NCBI GenBank assembly: GCA_003443635.1
Contig: CP031964.1
Span: 2,450,321 to 2,514,320 of the forward strand
Origin: Flavobacteriaceae bacterium
GTDB taxonomy: Bacteria; Bacteroidota; Bacteroidia; Flavobacteriales; Flavobacteriaceae
DNA: 64,000 nucleotides
Reading direction: 5' to 3'
Shown here piece by piece: positions 54,241-64,000 of this stretch. A program made the translations under genes and the position numbers. The notes under the pieces are model-generated. The model ran no database searches. It saw only the letters and a list, made by a program, of their open reading frames with translations, and was not told where the DNA came from. The first letter of the stretch is position 1. The number at the start of each line of letters is the position of its first letter.

Positions 54241-54979
54241 AAAAACAATAAAAAAGAAGAAACGTAAATACAAGCGTACTATTAAAATAATAGTTGGCAT
54301 TATTATCTTTTTCACTTTACCAAGTGTATTGTTTTTTGGGTTTGTTTATTTTAAATATAGTGAAGATTTGCCTCAAGGCATACAGGGAGAAGCTGCAGAT
54401 GCTTTAGCAAATAAAATGCTAAATGCCTTAGATTATGAAGCTTATAAAAACACCAATTATATTGAGTGGACTTTTAAAAATAAGCATCATTATAAATGGG
54501 AAAAATCTAAAAATAAATGTACTGTATATTGGAAAGATTATAAGGTTGATCTCAATTTAAAGGAATATTCAAAAAGTAAAACTTATGTTCATAATTTTGA
54601 AGTTGGCGGTGAACAAAAAACAAAGCTTTTAGAAAAAGCAATTAACTATTTCAACAACGACTCCTTTTGGTTAGTGGCACCTTACAAAGTGTTCGACAAA
54701 GGTGTCGAACGACAATTAGTTACTTTAGAGAATAATAATAAAGCGCTTTTAGTTACTTATACCTCTGGAGGCAATACCCCTGGAGATTCTTATTTATGGC
54801 ATTTAGGTTCTGATGGTAAACCTATAAGTTATCAAATGTGGGCATCTATTATTCCTATAGACGGTTTAAAGGCTACTTGGAATGATTGGGTTACAACAGA
54901 AAGTGGTGCACAATTACCAACTAATCATAAATTCTTCTTTTTTAATTTAGATATGGGTAATGTTAAAGGTGAAAATTAA
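54233..54979 (+). CDS. Single-pass membrane protein of unknown function
   Basis: A 248-aa protein with a very basic N-terminus (KKTIKKKKRKYKRTIK) and one transmembrane helix (IIVGIIIFFTLPSVLFFGFV), so the remaining ~200 residues face the periplasm. This part is Trp- and Tyr-rich (YIEWTFKNKHHYKWEKSKNK, SFWLVAPYKVFDKGVERQLV, YLWHLGSDGKPISYQMWASI) and resembles a periplasmic beta half-barrel family common in Bacteroidota. Overlap with the membrane hydrolase gene suggests a two-protein complex. Confidence 0.65.
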   Translation: MTKKTIKKKKRKYKRTIKIIVGIIIFFTLPSVLFFGFVYFKYSEDLPQGIQGEAADALANKMLNALDYEAYKNTNYIEWTFKNKHHYKWEKSKNKCTVYWKDYKVDLNLKEYSKSKTYVHNFEVGGEQKTKLLEKAINYFNNDSFWLVAPYKVFDKGVERQLVTLENNNKALLVTYTSGGNTPGDSYLWHLGSDGKPISYQMWASIIPIDGLKATWNDWVTTESGAQLPTNHKFFFFNLDMGNVKGEN

Positions 54980-55080
54980 TACCTTCCCTTTTCATAATTA
55001 TATAATTCATCTTATTAATTATAATCAATTATTTAACACTTACTAAATAACTCTCACTTTCGTTTGAATAGTAAAAAATG

Positions 55081-55088
55081 TATCTTTG
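55081..55088 (+). promoter_or_regulatory. uvrA -7 promoter box
   Basis: TATCTTTG fits TAnnTTTG exactly and ends 15 bp before the ATG at 55104. A TTG lies 15 bp upstream of the box, shorter than usual, so the -33 element is uncertain. The box overlaps the TTG codon at 55086, which argues against the longer uvrA reading frame. Confidence 0.55.
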
Positions 55089-55103
55089 CGACTTTGCATT
55101 TTT

Positions 55104-57935
55104 ATGACGAATTTCGAAGAATATATTGAAGTACAAGGCGCTAGAGTTCACAATCTTAAAAACATTGATGTTACTATCCCTAGAGAAAAATTAGTGGTTA
55201 TTACTGGGCTTTCTGGTAGCGGCAAATCGTCATTAGCTTTCGATACAATTTACGCCGAAGGACAGCGTCGTTATATCGAAACATTTTCGGCTTATGCTAG
55301 GCAATTTTTAGGGGGTTTAGAACGCCCAGATGTTGATAAAATTGATGGACTTTCTCCTGTTATTGCTATAGAGCAAAAAACAACTAGCAAATCTCCCCGT
55401 TCTACCGTAGGAACTATTACCGAAATTTATGATTTTTTACGTTTATTATATGCCCGTGCCAGTGATGCATTTAGCTATAATACTGGAGAAAAAATGATAA
55501 GTTATACTGATGAACAAATTAAAGATTTGATTATTAAAAGCTTTAACGGAAAGCGTATTAATATTTTATCCCCAGTTATTCGTTCTCGAAAAGGGCATTA
55601 CAGAGAATTATTTGAGCAAATCGCAAAACAAGGTTTTGTAAAAGTACGTACTGATGGAGAAATAATAGATATCGTAAAAGGAATGAAACTCGATCGTTAC
55701 AAAACTCACGATATCGAAATTGTTATCGATCGGCTTAAGGTTGATGATAGTGAAGACAATAGTAAACGTCTTACTGAAAGTATAAATACTGCAATGTACC
55801 ATGGAGATAGTGTACTAATGGTGATTGACAATGACACTAATGAGTTACGTTATTTTAGTCGTAATCTAATGTGTCCTTCTTCTGGAGTTTCTTATCCAAA
55901 TCCAGAACCAAATAATTTTTCTTTTAATTCCCCAAAAGGTGCTTGTGATAAGTGCAATGGTATCGGTACCGTTTATGAAGTAAATACCAAAAAAATTATT
56001 CCAGATGATTCTATTTCTATAAAAAGTGGTGGTATTGCTCCTCAAGGCCCTCAAAAAAACACTTGGATCTTTAAGCAATTAGAGTTTATAGCCTTACGTT
56101 ATAATTTTGATTTGGCAGATCCTATAAAATCTATCCCTAAAGAAGCTATGGAAATTATTCTTTATGGAGGTAATGAAAAATTTAACATCGATAATAAAGT
56201 AGTTGGTGTAAAAAAGAATTATAGTATAGAGTTTGAAGGTGTTGCTAATTTTATAGAAAGCCAATATAAGCATACAGATTCAACATCTATCAAGCGTTGG
56301 GCGAAAGAATATATGGATAAAGTTTCTTGCTCAAAATGTGGTGGTTCACGTCTTAAAAAAGAATCGCTTTATTTTAAGGTTAACGATAAAAATATTTCAG
56401 AATTAGCACATTTAGATATTAAAGATTTAGCTGATTGGTTTAATGATTTAGGAAATCATTTATCTGAAAAACAAAACTCAATTGCTTCAGAAATAATTAA
56501 AGAAATTAGAACTCGCATTCAATTTTTATTAGATGTAGGGTTAGATTATTTAACTATTGATAGAAGTTCTAAATCTCTCTCTGGTGGTGAAGCTCAGCGT
56601 ATACGTTTAGCAACACAAATAGGATCACAATTAGTAGGCGTACTTTATATATTAGACGAACCTAGTATTGGGTTACATCAACGTGATAACGAAAAACTAA
56701 TCAATTCGCTCATTTCTCTTCGCGATATCGGAAATTCTGTAATTGTAGTCGAGCACGATAAAGATATGATAGAGCGCGCTGATCACGTTATCGATATTGG
56801 CCCTAAGGCTGGAAAATATGGCGGCGAAATTATTAGTGAAGGTAATCCAAGTAATTTAAAAAACCAACATACTTTAACTTCAGATTATCTAAATGGCACT
56901 AAGGAGATAGAAGTACCAAAAACAAGGCGAAAAGGTAATGGTAAAGTAATGACACTTAAAGGGTGTACAGGGAATAATCTAAAAAATGTATCAGTAACAT
57001 TACCACTCGCAAAAATGATTGGTGTTACCGGTGTTTCTGGCAGTGGAAAATCAACACTTATTAACGAAACGCTTTATCCTATTTTAAATAACTATTATTT
57101 TAATGGTGTAAAAAAACCAATGCCTTATAAAAGTATTAATGGTTTAGATCACATTGATAAAGTTATTGATATTAATCAATCGCCTATAGGAAGAACGCCG
57201 CGAAGCAATCCAGCTACATACACAGGTACTTTTAGTGAAATTCGTAGTTTGTTTTCCAAAATTCCTGAAGCAATGATTAGAGGTTATAAGCCTGGACGTT
57301 TTAGTTTTAATGTTGCTGGTGGACGTTGTGAGACCTGTAAAGGTGGAGGGCTAAGAGTTATTGAAATGAATTTTCTTCCTGATGTTTATGTAGAATGTGA
57401 AACATGTCAAGGCAAACGTTTTAATAGAGAAACTTTAGAAATTCGCTATAAAGGAAAATCTATTAGCGATGTGTTAAATATGACAATAAACGAAGCTGTT
57501 CCATTTTTTGAACATATCCCTAAAATATATAGAAAACTAAAAACCATACAAGATGTAGGCTTAGGCTATATTTCTCTGGGCCAACAAAGCACAACACTTT
57601 CTGGTGGTGAAGCTCAGCGTATAAAACTTGCTACAGAACTTTCTAAAAGAGATACTGGTAATACATTTTATATTTTAGATGAGCCTACTACAGGATTACA
57701 TTTTGAAGACATTAGAGTGCTAATGGAGGTTTTAAACAAACTTGTAAATAAAGGTAATACCGTGTTAATTATTGAGCATAACTTAGATGTTATAAAAATG
57801 GTTGATCATATTATTGATATTGGATATGAAGGAGGAAAAGGGGGCGGACAAATTGTTGTAGAAGGAGCTCCTGAAGAGGTTATTAAACATAAAAAAAGTT
57901 ATACCGCTAGGTTTCTAAAAAAAGAACTACATTAA
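55104..57935 (+). CDS. uvrA: Excinuclease ABC subunit A (UvrA)
   Basis: A 943-aa protein from ATG 55104 ([17 protein letters not shown]). Two ABC ATPase modules carry Walker A motifs GLSGSGKSS and GVSGSGKST, signature motifs [12 protein letters not shown] and [12 protein letters not shown], and Walker B segments [12 protein letters not shown] and [12 protein letters not shown]. Zinc-binding pairs [20 protein letters not shown] and CETCQGKRF are present. It recognises DNA damage for nucleotide excision repair. A LOG-family gene follows 17 bp downstream, probably co-transcribed. Confidence 0.98.
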   Translation: MTNFEEYIEVQGARVHNLKNIDVTIPREKLVVITGLSGSGKSSLAFDTIYAEGQRRYIETFSAYARQFLGGLERPDVDKIDGLSPVIAIEQKTTSKSPRSTVGTITEIYDFLRLLYARASDAFSYNTGEKMISYTDEQIKDLIIKSFNGKRINILSPVIRSRKGHYRELFEQIAKQGFVKVRTDGEIIDIVKGMKLDRYKTHDIEIVIDRLKVDDSEDNSKRLTESINTAMYHGDSVLMVIDNDTNELRYFSRNLMCPSSGVSYPNPEPNNFSFNSPKGACDKCNGIGTVYEVNTKKIIPDDSISIKSGGIAPQGPQKNTWIFKQLEFIALRYNFDLADPIKSIPKEAMEIILYGGNEKFNIDNKVVGVKKNYSIEFEGVANFIESQYKHTDSTSIKRWAKEYMDKVSCSKCGGSRLKKESLYFKVNDKNISELAHLDIKDLADWFNDLGNHLSEKQNSIASEIIKEIRTRIQFLLDVGLDYLTIDRSSKSLSGGEAQRIRLATQIGSQLVGVLYILDEPSIGLHQRDNEKLINSLISLRDIGNSVIVVEHDKDMIERADHVIDIGPKAGKYGGEIISEGNPSNLKNQHTLTSDYLNGTKEIEVPKTRRKGNGKVMTLKGCTGNNLKNVSVTLPLAKMIGVTGVSGSGKSTLINETLYPILNNYYFNGVKKPMPYKSINGLDHIDKVIDINQSPIGRTPRSNPATYTGTFSEIRSLFSKIPEAMIRGYKPGRFSFNVAGGRCETCKGGGLRVIEMNFLPDVYVECETCQGKRFNRETLEIRYKGKSISDVLNMTINEAVPFFEHIPKIYRKLKTIQDVGLGYISLGQQSTTLSGGEAQRIKLATELSKRDTGNTFYILDEPTTGLHFEDIRVLMEVLNKLVNKGNTVLIIEHNLDVIKMVDHIIDIGYEGGKGGGQIVVEGAPEEVIKHKKSYTARFLKKELH

Positions 57936-57952
57936 CTTCAAATATTAAATGT

Positions 57953-58642
57953 ATGAAAAAATCGCAGCATCCTAAAGGATGGAATGATAAGAAAACTAAT
58001 GATTCTTGGGCTATTTTTAAGATCATGGGAGAATTTGTTAATGGGTTTGAAAAAATGAGTCGTATAGGGCCTTGTGTATCTATTTTTGGATCAGCAAGAA
58101 CCAAACCTGAAGATCCTTATTACAAATTAACTGTTAGTATCTCCGAAGCAATAGTAAAAGCAGGATATGGTGTTATAACTGGAGGTGGCCCCGGTATTAT
58201 GGAAGCTGGTAATAAAGGAGCTCATTTAGGGGGTGGTACATCTGTTGGTTTAAATATAGATTTACCGTTTGAACAAAATGACAATCCTTATATTGATTCT
58301 GATAAGAGCTTAGATTTTGATTATTTTTTTGTACGTAAAGTTATGTTTGTAAAATATTCTCAAGGTTTTGTTGTAATGCCTGGTGGTTTTGGCACCTTAG
58401 ATGAGTTATTTGAAGCTATCACTCTTATACAAACACACAAAATAGAAACATTTCCAATTATTTTAGTTGGCACAGAATTCTGGAAAGGCTTATTAGCTTG
58501 GGTTAAGGAAGTTTTATTAAAGAACAATAAAAATATAAGCCCTAAAGATTTAGATTTAATTCATTTAGTAGATACAGAAAAGGAAGTTATTGATATTTTA
58601 GATAGTTTCTATAAACAAAACGAGTTAAGTCCTAATTTTTAA
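57953..58642 (+). CDS. LOG family protein (TIGR00730-type)
   Basis: A 229-aa Rossmann-fold protein of the LOG/lysine-decarboxylase-like group. It shows GSARTKPEDPYY, TGGGPGIMEAGNKGAH and the diagnostic VMPGGFGTLDELFEA. Members release nucleobases from nucleoside monophosphates (cytokinin-type phosphoribohydrolase) or have nucleotidase-like roles. No signal peptide, so cytoplasmic. It is 17 bp downstream of uvrA. Confidence 0.92.
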   Translation: MKKSQHPKGWNDKKTNDSWAIFKIMGEFVNGFEKMSRIGPCVSIFGSARTKPEDPYYKLTVSISEAIVKAGYGVITGGGPGIMEAGNKGAHLGGGTSVGLNIDLPFEQNDNPYIDSDKSLDFDYFFVRKVMFVKYSQGFVVMPGGFGTLDELFEAITLIQTHKIETFPIILVGTEFWKGLLAWVKEVLLKNNKNISPKDLDLIHLVDTEKEVIDILDSFYKQNELSPNF

Positions 58643-58792
58643 TTAAAATTAAAACCAGAAATAGGTATATTTCGTAAACATTATAGAAGTATCGCTTACC
58701 AAATTTGTTAAAGTAATCGTATAACTTTTATAATTTACATTAATGGCACATATTATGATGTCATTTAAAAACCATTATATTATTTCGATAGA

Positions 58793-61627
58793 TTGAATTT
58801 TAAACCCCTATACATATTTACACTGTTTTTATCGTGTTTTTGCGCACTAAGTCAAAATAAAATTGATATTGATGCACATTTAAATGCAGATCTTAATCAA
58901 ATATCTGTTAATCAAACTATAGAATATACAAATACATCAGATGATACCTTTAATATTATTTATCTAAACGATTGGAATCATAGTTTTTCTCATAAGAAAA
59001 CACCTTTGGGCGATCGCTTTGAAGAAGAGTTTAGTTCAGCTTTTAGGTTTGCAAAAGATAGAGAACGAGGTTTTACTCATATTTTATCAATCCGAGACAA
59101 AGATAATAACAGTTTAAGTTTCGAGCGTTTAAAAGATCATCCAGATGTTATAAAAGTGATATTATCAAACCCTATAACAGCTAATAAGAGTTATACATTA
59201 CATTTATCTTACAATCTTCAAATACCTAGAGACAAATTTACTAGGTATGGTGTAACTTCTGATAATGATTATTTTTTAAAATATTGGTATATCTCCCCTT
59301 CTGTTTATAATAAAAATTGGCAATATTACAGTAATAAAAATTTGGATGATTTATTTCATCCAAAAGCAGATATTTCGCTTAAATTAGAGTTTCCAAAAAC
59401 TCACCGTATTGTTTCAGAATTAGATCTTATAAATGTTTCTGAAAACACTTCTACTAAAACAATAACCTTAAAAGGAAAAAATCGCATAGATAGTAAGTTA
59501 TTTATTATAAAGGAATCTGATTTTACAACAATAGAGACTGATGATTTTTCGATAACTACAGATATTTACGAAAAAGGGCTAGGTTCAACAGAACAAGCTA
59601 TAATTACAGATAAAATCACTCAATTTATAACCACTTTTTTAGGTAAATATCCTCATAAAAATTTATTAGTAAGTGATATTGAAGCTAAAAAAGACCCTAT
59701 TTATGGTCTTAATCAACTTCCTAGTTTCATTAGACCATTTCCAGAAAATTTCCAATTTGAATTAAAACTTTTAAAAGCTACTTTAAATAACTATTTAGAA
59801 AACACTTTACAATTAAACCCTAGAAAAGAGCAATGGTTAAAGGATGGAATTCAAATTTATTTTTTAATGAAATATGTTGAAGAAAATTATCCTGATATGA
59901 AACTTGTAGGGTCGTTGGCAAAAGTTTGGGGATTAAAATCATTTCATTTAGCAGATTTAGATTTTAATGAACAATATACATTACTATTTATGAATATTGC
60001 TCGCATTAATCGAGACCAACCGTTAACAATGCAAAAGGATTCTCTTATAAAGTTTAATACTAATATCGCTAATAAGTATAAAGCAGGTATTGGATTAAAA
60101 TATCTTGATGACTTTGTTGGTTCAAATATTTTGGATACTACTATTAAAGATTATATTGAAAATTATAAGTTAAAAGAAACATCATCTTTAGATTTTGAAA
60201 CTTTATTAAAATCAAAAACAGATAAAGATATCACATGGTTTTTTAAGGATTATATTTCTACCAGAAAAAAAATTGATTTTAAAATTAAAAAAGTACAAAA
60301 AACTAAAGATTCGATCACTCTTACTATAAAGAATAAACGAAATTCAAATACTCCTATTTCTTTATTTACATTAAATAATGACTCTATAGTTTCGAAACAA
60401 TGGGTTTCAAACATAAAAGATGAGAAAACTATAACTATAGCGAGAGATAGCACAGTTACTAAACTGGCTTTAAATTATGATAAGATTATACCAGAATTCA
60501 ATTTAAGAGATAATTGGAAATCTTTAAAACGGGTTTTATATAATAAGCCTTTACGATTTGGGTTACTAAAAGACGCAGAAAACCCTAATTATAATCAAGT
60601 ATTCTTAACCCCTTTAATAGAGTTTGATAATATTTATGACGGGCTAACATTTGGGCTTAAATTTAGTAATAAAACATTACTAAGAAAACAATGGAATTAT
60701 AGAATCACACCTCAATATGGTAGTAATTCTGAAGCTTTAATTGGGAGTGGAACAATATCTTATACTAAATATTTCGAAAATAGTAATTTGTTTTCAATCA
60801 ATTCTGGGTTTACTGGATCTTATAGTTCATTTGGTCCAGATTTATTCGTGCGTCGTTTAATACCATTTATTAATTTTAGTTTTAGAGATGATTCTAATTT
60901 AAGATCTAACAAATTTCAATCTTTAAATTTCAGATATATAGATATTACACGTGATGATGATTTAAGAAATATTTCTGGTAATACAACTCCGGATTATCGA
61001 GTGTTTAATGCAAGGTACATTAACATTAATTCAGAGTTAATTGATTTATTTAGATGGTCTGCAGATCTACAGTTTTCTGAGGATTTCGGAAAACTATCAT
61101 TTAATTATATTTATAGAAAGCGTTTTAAAAATGATCGACAGTTAAGCATTCGCTTCTTTAATGGTTTCTTTTTATATAATAATACAGAAGAAAATTCGGA
61201 TTTCTTTAGTTTTGCTTTAGATCGTCCCACAGATTATTTATTCGATTTTAATTATTTAGGACGTTCAGAAAATGATGGCATTGTTAGTCAACAAATTATA
61301 ATAGCTGAAGGAGGTTTTAAGTCAAGGCTAAATACTCCTTTTGCAAATCAATGGATTTCTACCGCAAATGCAAGTACCACAATATGGAAAGATATTCAAG
61401 CATATGGAGATATTGGATTTGTTAAAAATAAAGGATTTGATCCAGAGTTTGTTTACGATTCTGGGATTCGATTAAATTTATTAACTGATTATTTTGAATT
61501 GTACTTCCCTGTATATTCCAGCCTAGGATTTGAGCTCGGAGAAAGTAATTACGCTGAACGCATTCGTTTTAAATTTACTGCAGACCTAAACGCTCTGATA
61601 TCACTTTTTACTCGAAAATGGTATTAA
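58793..61627 (+). CDS. M1-like pseudo-peptidase fused to outer-membrane beta-barrel
   Basis: A 944-aa exported protein. The start is TTG 58793 (NFKPLYIFTLFLSCFCALSQ signal); the ATGs just upstream are in another frame and hit a stop. Residues 20-480 follow the M1 aminopeptidase layout (N-terminal beta domain, then a thermolysin-like domain). The zinc motif HExxH is missing: the aligned stretch is LLKATLNNYLEN, and the usual WLNEGFATY is WLKDGIQIYF (about 326-352). Residues 560-944 look like amphipathic strands with an aromatic C-terminus (..FTRKWY), an outer-membrane barrel. Probably a non-catalytic surface or assembly protein. Confidence 0.75.
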   Translation: MNFKPLYIFTLFLSCFCALSQNKIDIDAHLNADLNQISVNQTIEYTNTSDDTFNIIYLNDWNHSFSHKKTPLGDRFEEEFSSAFRFAKDRERGFTHILSIRDKDNNSLSFERLKDHPDVIKVILSNPITANKSYTLHLSYNLQIPRDKFTRYGVTSDNDYFLKYWYISPSVYNKNWQYYSNKNLDDLFHPKADISLKLEFPKTHRIVSELDLINVSENTSTKTITLKGKNRIDSKLFIIKESDFTTIETDDFSITTDIYEKGLGSTEQAIITDKITQFITTFLGKYPHKNLLVSDIEAKKDPIYGLNQLPSFIRPFPENFQFELKLLKATLNNYLENTLQLNPRKEQWLKDGIQIYFLMKYVEENYPDMKLVGSLAKVWGLKSFHLADLDFNEQYTLLFMNIARINRDQPLTMQKDSLIKFNTNIANKYKAGIGLKYLDDFVGSNILDTTIKDYIENYKLKETSSLDFETLLKSKTDKDITWFFKDYISTRKKIDFKIKKVQKTKDSITLTIKNKRNSNTPISLFTLNNDSIVSKQWVSNIKDEKTITIARDSTVTKLALNYDKIIPEFNLRDNWKSLKRVLYNKPLRFGLLKDAENPNYNQVFLTPLIEFDNIYDGLTFGLKFSNKTLLRKQWNYRITPQYGSNSEALIGSGTISYTKYFENSNLFSINSGFTGSYSSFGPDLFVRRLIPFINFSFRDDSNLRSNKFQSLNFRYIDITRDDDLRNISGNTTPDYRVFNARYININSELIDLFRWSADLQFSEDFGKLSFNYIYRKRFKNDRQLSIRFFNGFFLYNNTEENSDFFSFALDRPTDYLFDFNYLGRSENDGIVSQQIIIAEGGFKSRLNTPFANQWISTANASTTIWKDIQAYGDIGFVKNKGFDPEFVYDSGIRLNLLTDYFELYFPVYSSLGFELGESNYAERIRFKFTADLNALISLFTRKWY

Positions 61628-61738
61628 AAATATTGAATTATTCTTAATAAAATCTAATAATACTTTATTTTTATGTGTTTTTTTTAATAAAAAATCATTT
61701 TTAATGATGATTTAGCAATATATTAACTAAGTGAAATG

Positions 61739-61769
61739 TTGTAAAATCCATTAAAAACGACTAAATTTG
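61739..61769 (+). promoter_or_regulatory. Promoter of the E1 dehydrogenase gene
   Basis: TTG (61739-61741), 20-bp spacer, TAAATTTG (61762-61769): the full Bacteroidota promoter. The -7 box ends 22 bp before the ATG at 61792. The same TTG-N20-TAnnTTTG geometry is seen at the gntR promoter (35840-35870). Confidence 0.75.
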
Positions 61770-61791
61770 CAGTTCAATTAAATTCACTTAA

Positions 61792-64000
61792 ATGCAAACA
61801 AACCCCAACACAAAAACTGACATTTCTTTTGATGATTTTAAATCAGAAATTATTAACGACTATACAATTGCGGTTACTAGTCGAGAATGTAGTTTACTTG
61901 GGCGTCGCGAAGTTTTAACTGGAAAAGCAAAGTTTGGGATTTTTGGAGATGGAAAAGAAGTACCTCAGTTAGCCTTAGCAAAAGCATTTAAAAATGGAGA
62001 TTTTAGATCTGGATACTATAGAGATCAAACTTTCATGATGGCTATAGGAGAGCTAACCGTTGAACAATTTTTTGCTGGTTTATATGCCCATACAGATATA
62101 GAAGCTGATCCTATGAGTGCAGGTCGCCAAATGGGCGGGCATTTTGGCACACATAGTTTGGATAATGATTATAATTGGAAAGACCTAACCAAACAAAAAA
62201 ACTCTAGTGCAGATGTATCTCCTACAGCTTCACAGATGCCACGTTTACTAGGTTTAGCGCAAGCTTCAAAAATATATAGAAACATAAAAGGGATTAATAC
62301 CGATAAGTTTTCTGTAAAAGGAAATGAAGTTGCCTGGGGAACTATTGGTAACGCTAGTACTAGTGAAGGTATATTTTTTGAAACTATAAATGCAGCTGGA
62401 GTTTTACAAGTACCAATGGTAATAAGTGTATGGGATGATGATTACGGTATCTCAGTACATGCTAAAGATCAAACTACCAAAGAAGATATTTCGGAGATTC
62501 TTAAAGGATTTCAACGTAATGAAAATGATAAAGGTTATGAAATCTTTAGAGTAAATGGTTGGGATTATCCTGCTCTAATAGAAGCTTATCAAAATGCTTC
62601 TAAAATTGCCAGAGAAGAACATGTACCTGTGTTAATGCACGTGTTACAATTAACACAACCACAAGGACATTCTACATCCGGATCTCATGAACGTTATAAA
62701 AGCAAGGATAGATTAGATTGGGAATCAGAATTTGACTGTATTGTAAAAATGCGAGAATGGATGATTGCAAACAGTATTGCAACAAATGAAGAATTAAATA
62801 TTATTGACAAAGATTTAAAGAAAGTCGTCAGAGATGGAAAAAAAGCAGCTTGGAGTGCCTTTATTTCACCAATAATAGATGAAAGAAATGAACTTGTATC
62901 TTTAATGCAAAAAGTTGCAGAAACAAGTTCTAACAAAGTATTTATTACTAAAATAATAAATGATTTAAGCGAAATAAAAGAACCAATTCGCAAAGATATT
63001 TTATCTGCTGCTAGAAAAACATTACGTTACATAACGCTAGAAACTTCAACAGAAAAACAGCAATTACAAGATTGGATCAATTCATATTTTGAAAATATCC
63101 AGCCAAAATATAGTTCACATCTTTACAGTGAATCAAAATATAAAGCCGAAAACATTAAAGCAATTGCTCCTATTTATGACGATAATGCCGAAATGGTAGA
63201 TGGTAGAGTAATTATAAGAGATAATTTTGATGCTATTTTCAATAAATATCCAGAAACTTTAGTTTTTGGTGAAGATGCAGGAAATATAGGTGATGTTAAC
63301 CAAGGATTAGAAGGTTTACAAGAAAAATATGGTGAATTACGTGTTGCAGACACAGGTATTCGTGAAGCTACTATATTAGGTCAAGGTCTTGGTATGGCTA
63401 TGCGAGGTTTACGCCCTATTGCAGAAATACAATATCTAGATTATTTAATGTATGCGCTTCAAATTATAAGTGATGATTTAGCAACTTTACATTATAGATC
63501 TAAGGGAAAGCAAAAAGCACCGATGATTATCAGAACACGAGGCCATCGTCTAGAAGGTATTTGGCACTCTGGCTCTCAGTTAGGTGGGATTATTAATCTA
63601 GTTCGTGGAATTCACGTTTTAGTACCTAGAAATATGACTAAAGCTGCTGGGTTTTATAATACCCTTTTAGAAAGCGATCAACCAGCTCTATTAATAGAGT
63701 GTTTAAACGGTTATCGTTTAAAAGAAAAAATGCCAACCAATATAGGTGAATTTAAAACTCCAATTGGTGTTGTAGAAATTGTAAAAGAAGGAACAGATAT
63801 CACATTAGTTTCTTATGGTTCTACATTGCGCATGGTAGAACAAACTGCTAAAGATTTATTAGAAGTTGGTATAGATGCTGAAGTGATTGATATACAATCT
63901 TTACTCCCTTTTGATTTAAATCATGATATTGTTAAAAGTGTTACTAAAACAAATCGTTTAATGATTATTGATGAAGATGTTGCCGGTGGTGCTTCGGCTT
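61792..64000 (+). CDS. 2-oxoacid dehydrogenase E1 component, fused alpha-beta subunits (3' end missing)
   Basis: The frame from ATG 61792 is open to the window end (736 codons). The alpha part has GKAKFGIFGDGKEVPQLALA, GNASTSEGIFFETINAAGVL and WDDDYGISVHAKD, the thiamine-diphosphate site. From about residue 465 the beta part follows with ETLVFGEDAGNIGDVNQGLE, VADTGIREATILGQGLGMAM and DVAGGAS. Fused E1 genes of this kind are common in Bacteroidota and serve branched-chain or pyruvate-type dehydrogenase complexes; the substrate cannot be decided here. The last part lies outside the window. Confidence 0.93.
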   Translation, partial: MQTNPNTKTDISFDDFKSEIINDYTIAVTSRECSLLGRREVLTGKAKFGIFGDGKEVPQLALAKAFKNGDFRSGYYRDQTFMMAIGELTVEQFFAGLYAHTDIEADPMSAGRQMGGHFGTHSLDNDYNWKDLTKQKNSSADVSPTASQMPRLLGLAQASKIYRNIKGINTDKFSVKGNEVAWGTIGNASTSEGIFFETINAAGVLQVPMVISVWDDDYGISVHAKDQTTKEDISEILKGFQRNENDKGYEIFRVNGWDYPALIEAYQNASKIAREEHVPVLMHVLQLTQPQGHSTSGSHERYKSKDRLDWESEFDCIVKMREWMIANSIATNEELNIIDKDLKKVVRDGKKAAWSAFISPIIDERNELVSLMQKVAETSSNKVFITKIINDLSEIKEPIRKDILSAARKTLRYITLETSTEKQQLQDWINSYFENIQPKYSSHLYSESKYKAENIKAIAPIYDDNAEMVDGRVIIRDNFDAIFNKYPETLVFGEDAGNIGDVNQGLEGLQEKYGELRVADTGIREATILGQGLGMAMRGLRPIAEIQYLDYLMYALQIISDDLATLHYRSKGKQKAPMIIRTRGHRLEGIWHSGSQLGGIINLVRGIHVLVPRNMTKAAGFYNTLLESDQPALLIECLNGYRLKEKMPTNIGEFKTPIGVVEIVKEGTDITLVSYGSTLRMVEQTAKDLLEVGIDAEVIDIQSLLPFDLNHDIVKSVTKTNRLMIIDEDVAGGASA

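Noticed and set aside
1-64000. tRNA, rRNA or other structured RNA genes
   Set aside because: No tRNA-like cloverleaf, CCA-adjacent hairpin or rRNA segment was recognised in any intergenic stretch by eye; short RNAs cannot be excluded.

Overview
The window is chromosomal DNA from a flavobacterium (Bacteroidota, probably a marine Flavobacteriaceae member). The evidence is strong AT bias, promoters of the Bacteroidota type (TTG about 17-20 bp upstream of TAnnTTTG), many Sec signal peptides ending in a cysteine or ..SQ-type junction, 7TM-AraC and LytTR regulators, and a fused alpha-beta E1 dehydrogenase gene.

Region 1 (1-34.6 kb) is an accessory, regulator-rich island of exported hydrolases. It holds several alpha/beta hydrolases, four class C beta-lactamase-fold serine hydrolases (a fifth lies at 36.6 kb), three S41 peptidases, a TolB-like propeller protein and a DoxX protein. 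Almost every enzyme sits next to its own regulator: two 7TM-AraC proteins, two LytS/LytTR pairs, and two ECF sigma/anti-sigma operons. The sigma operons (14.4-18.9 kb on the minus strand, 23.9-27.5 kb on the plus strand) share the order sigma, membrane anti-sigma, DUF4097-like protein, serine hydrolase; the first adds an S41 peptidase. Decay is visible: an IS6-type remnant (5.0-5.8 kb), a truncated hydrolase pseudogene (9.3-9.6 kb) and a broken second copy of a LytTR output domain (13.7-14.1 kb).

Region 2 (35.0-40.5 kb) is the most unusual part. Six copies of an imperfect inverted-repeat element (94-133 bp), all in one orientation, separate five gene units that are all on the plus strand. Each element has a 3-nt spacer in the left arm and a 6-nt spacer in the right arm. 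In four of the five units the outer end of the element after the gene is the reverse complement of the outer end of the element before the gene. That is the logic of integron cassettes, where the recombination hairpin is rebuilt only in the excised circle. The core sequences do not fit the canonical attC consensus and no integrase is in view. The units carry a small membrane protein, a GntR regulator with a class C hydrolase, a DUF4375-like protein, an unknown 181-aa protein, and a membrane protein broken by a frameshift.

Region 3 (40.6-64.0 kb) is mostly core genome: mnmE, a TlpA-like thioredoxin lipoprotein, a rhomboid protease, an LpxL-like acyltransferase, glmM, an ACP phosphodiesterase-like protein, gamma-glutamyltransferase, a tricorn-like S41 protease, a membrane alpha/beta hydrolase with a partner, uvrA, a LOG-family protein, an M1-like protein lacking the zinc site but carrying a probable outer-membrane barrel, and the start of a fused 2-oxoacid dehydrogenase E1 gene that runs off the window.
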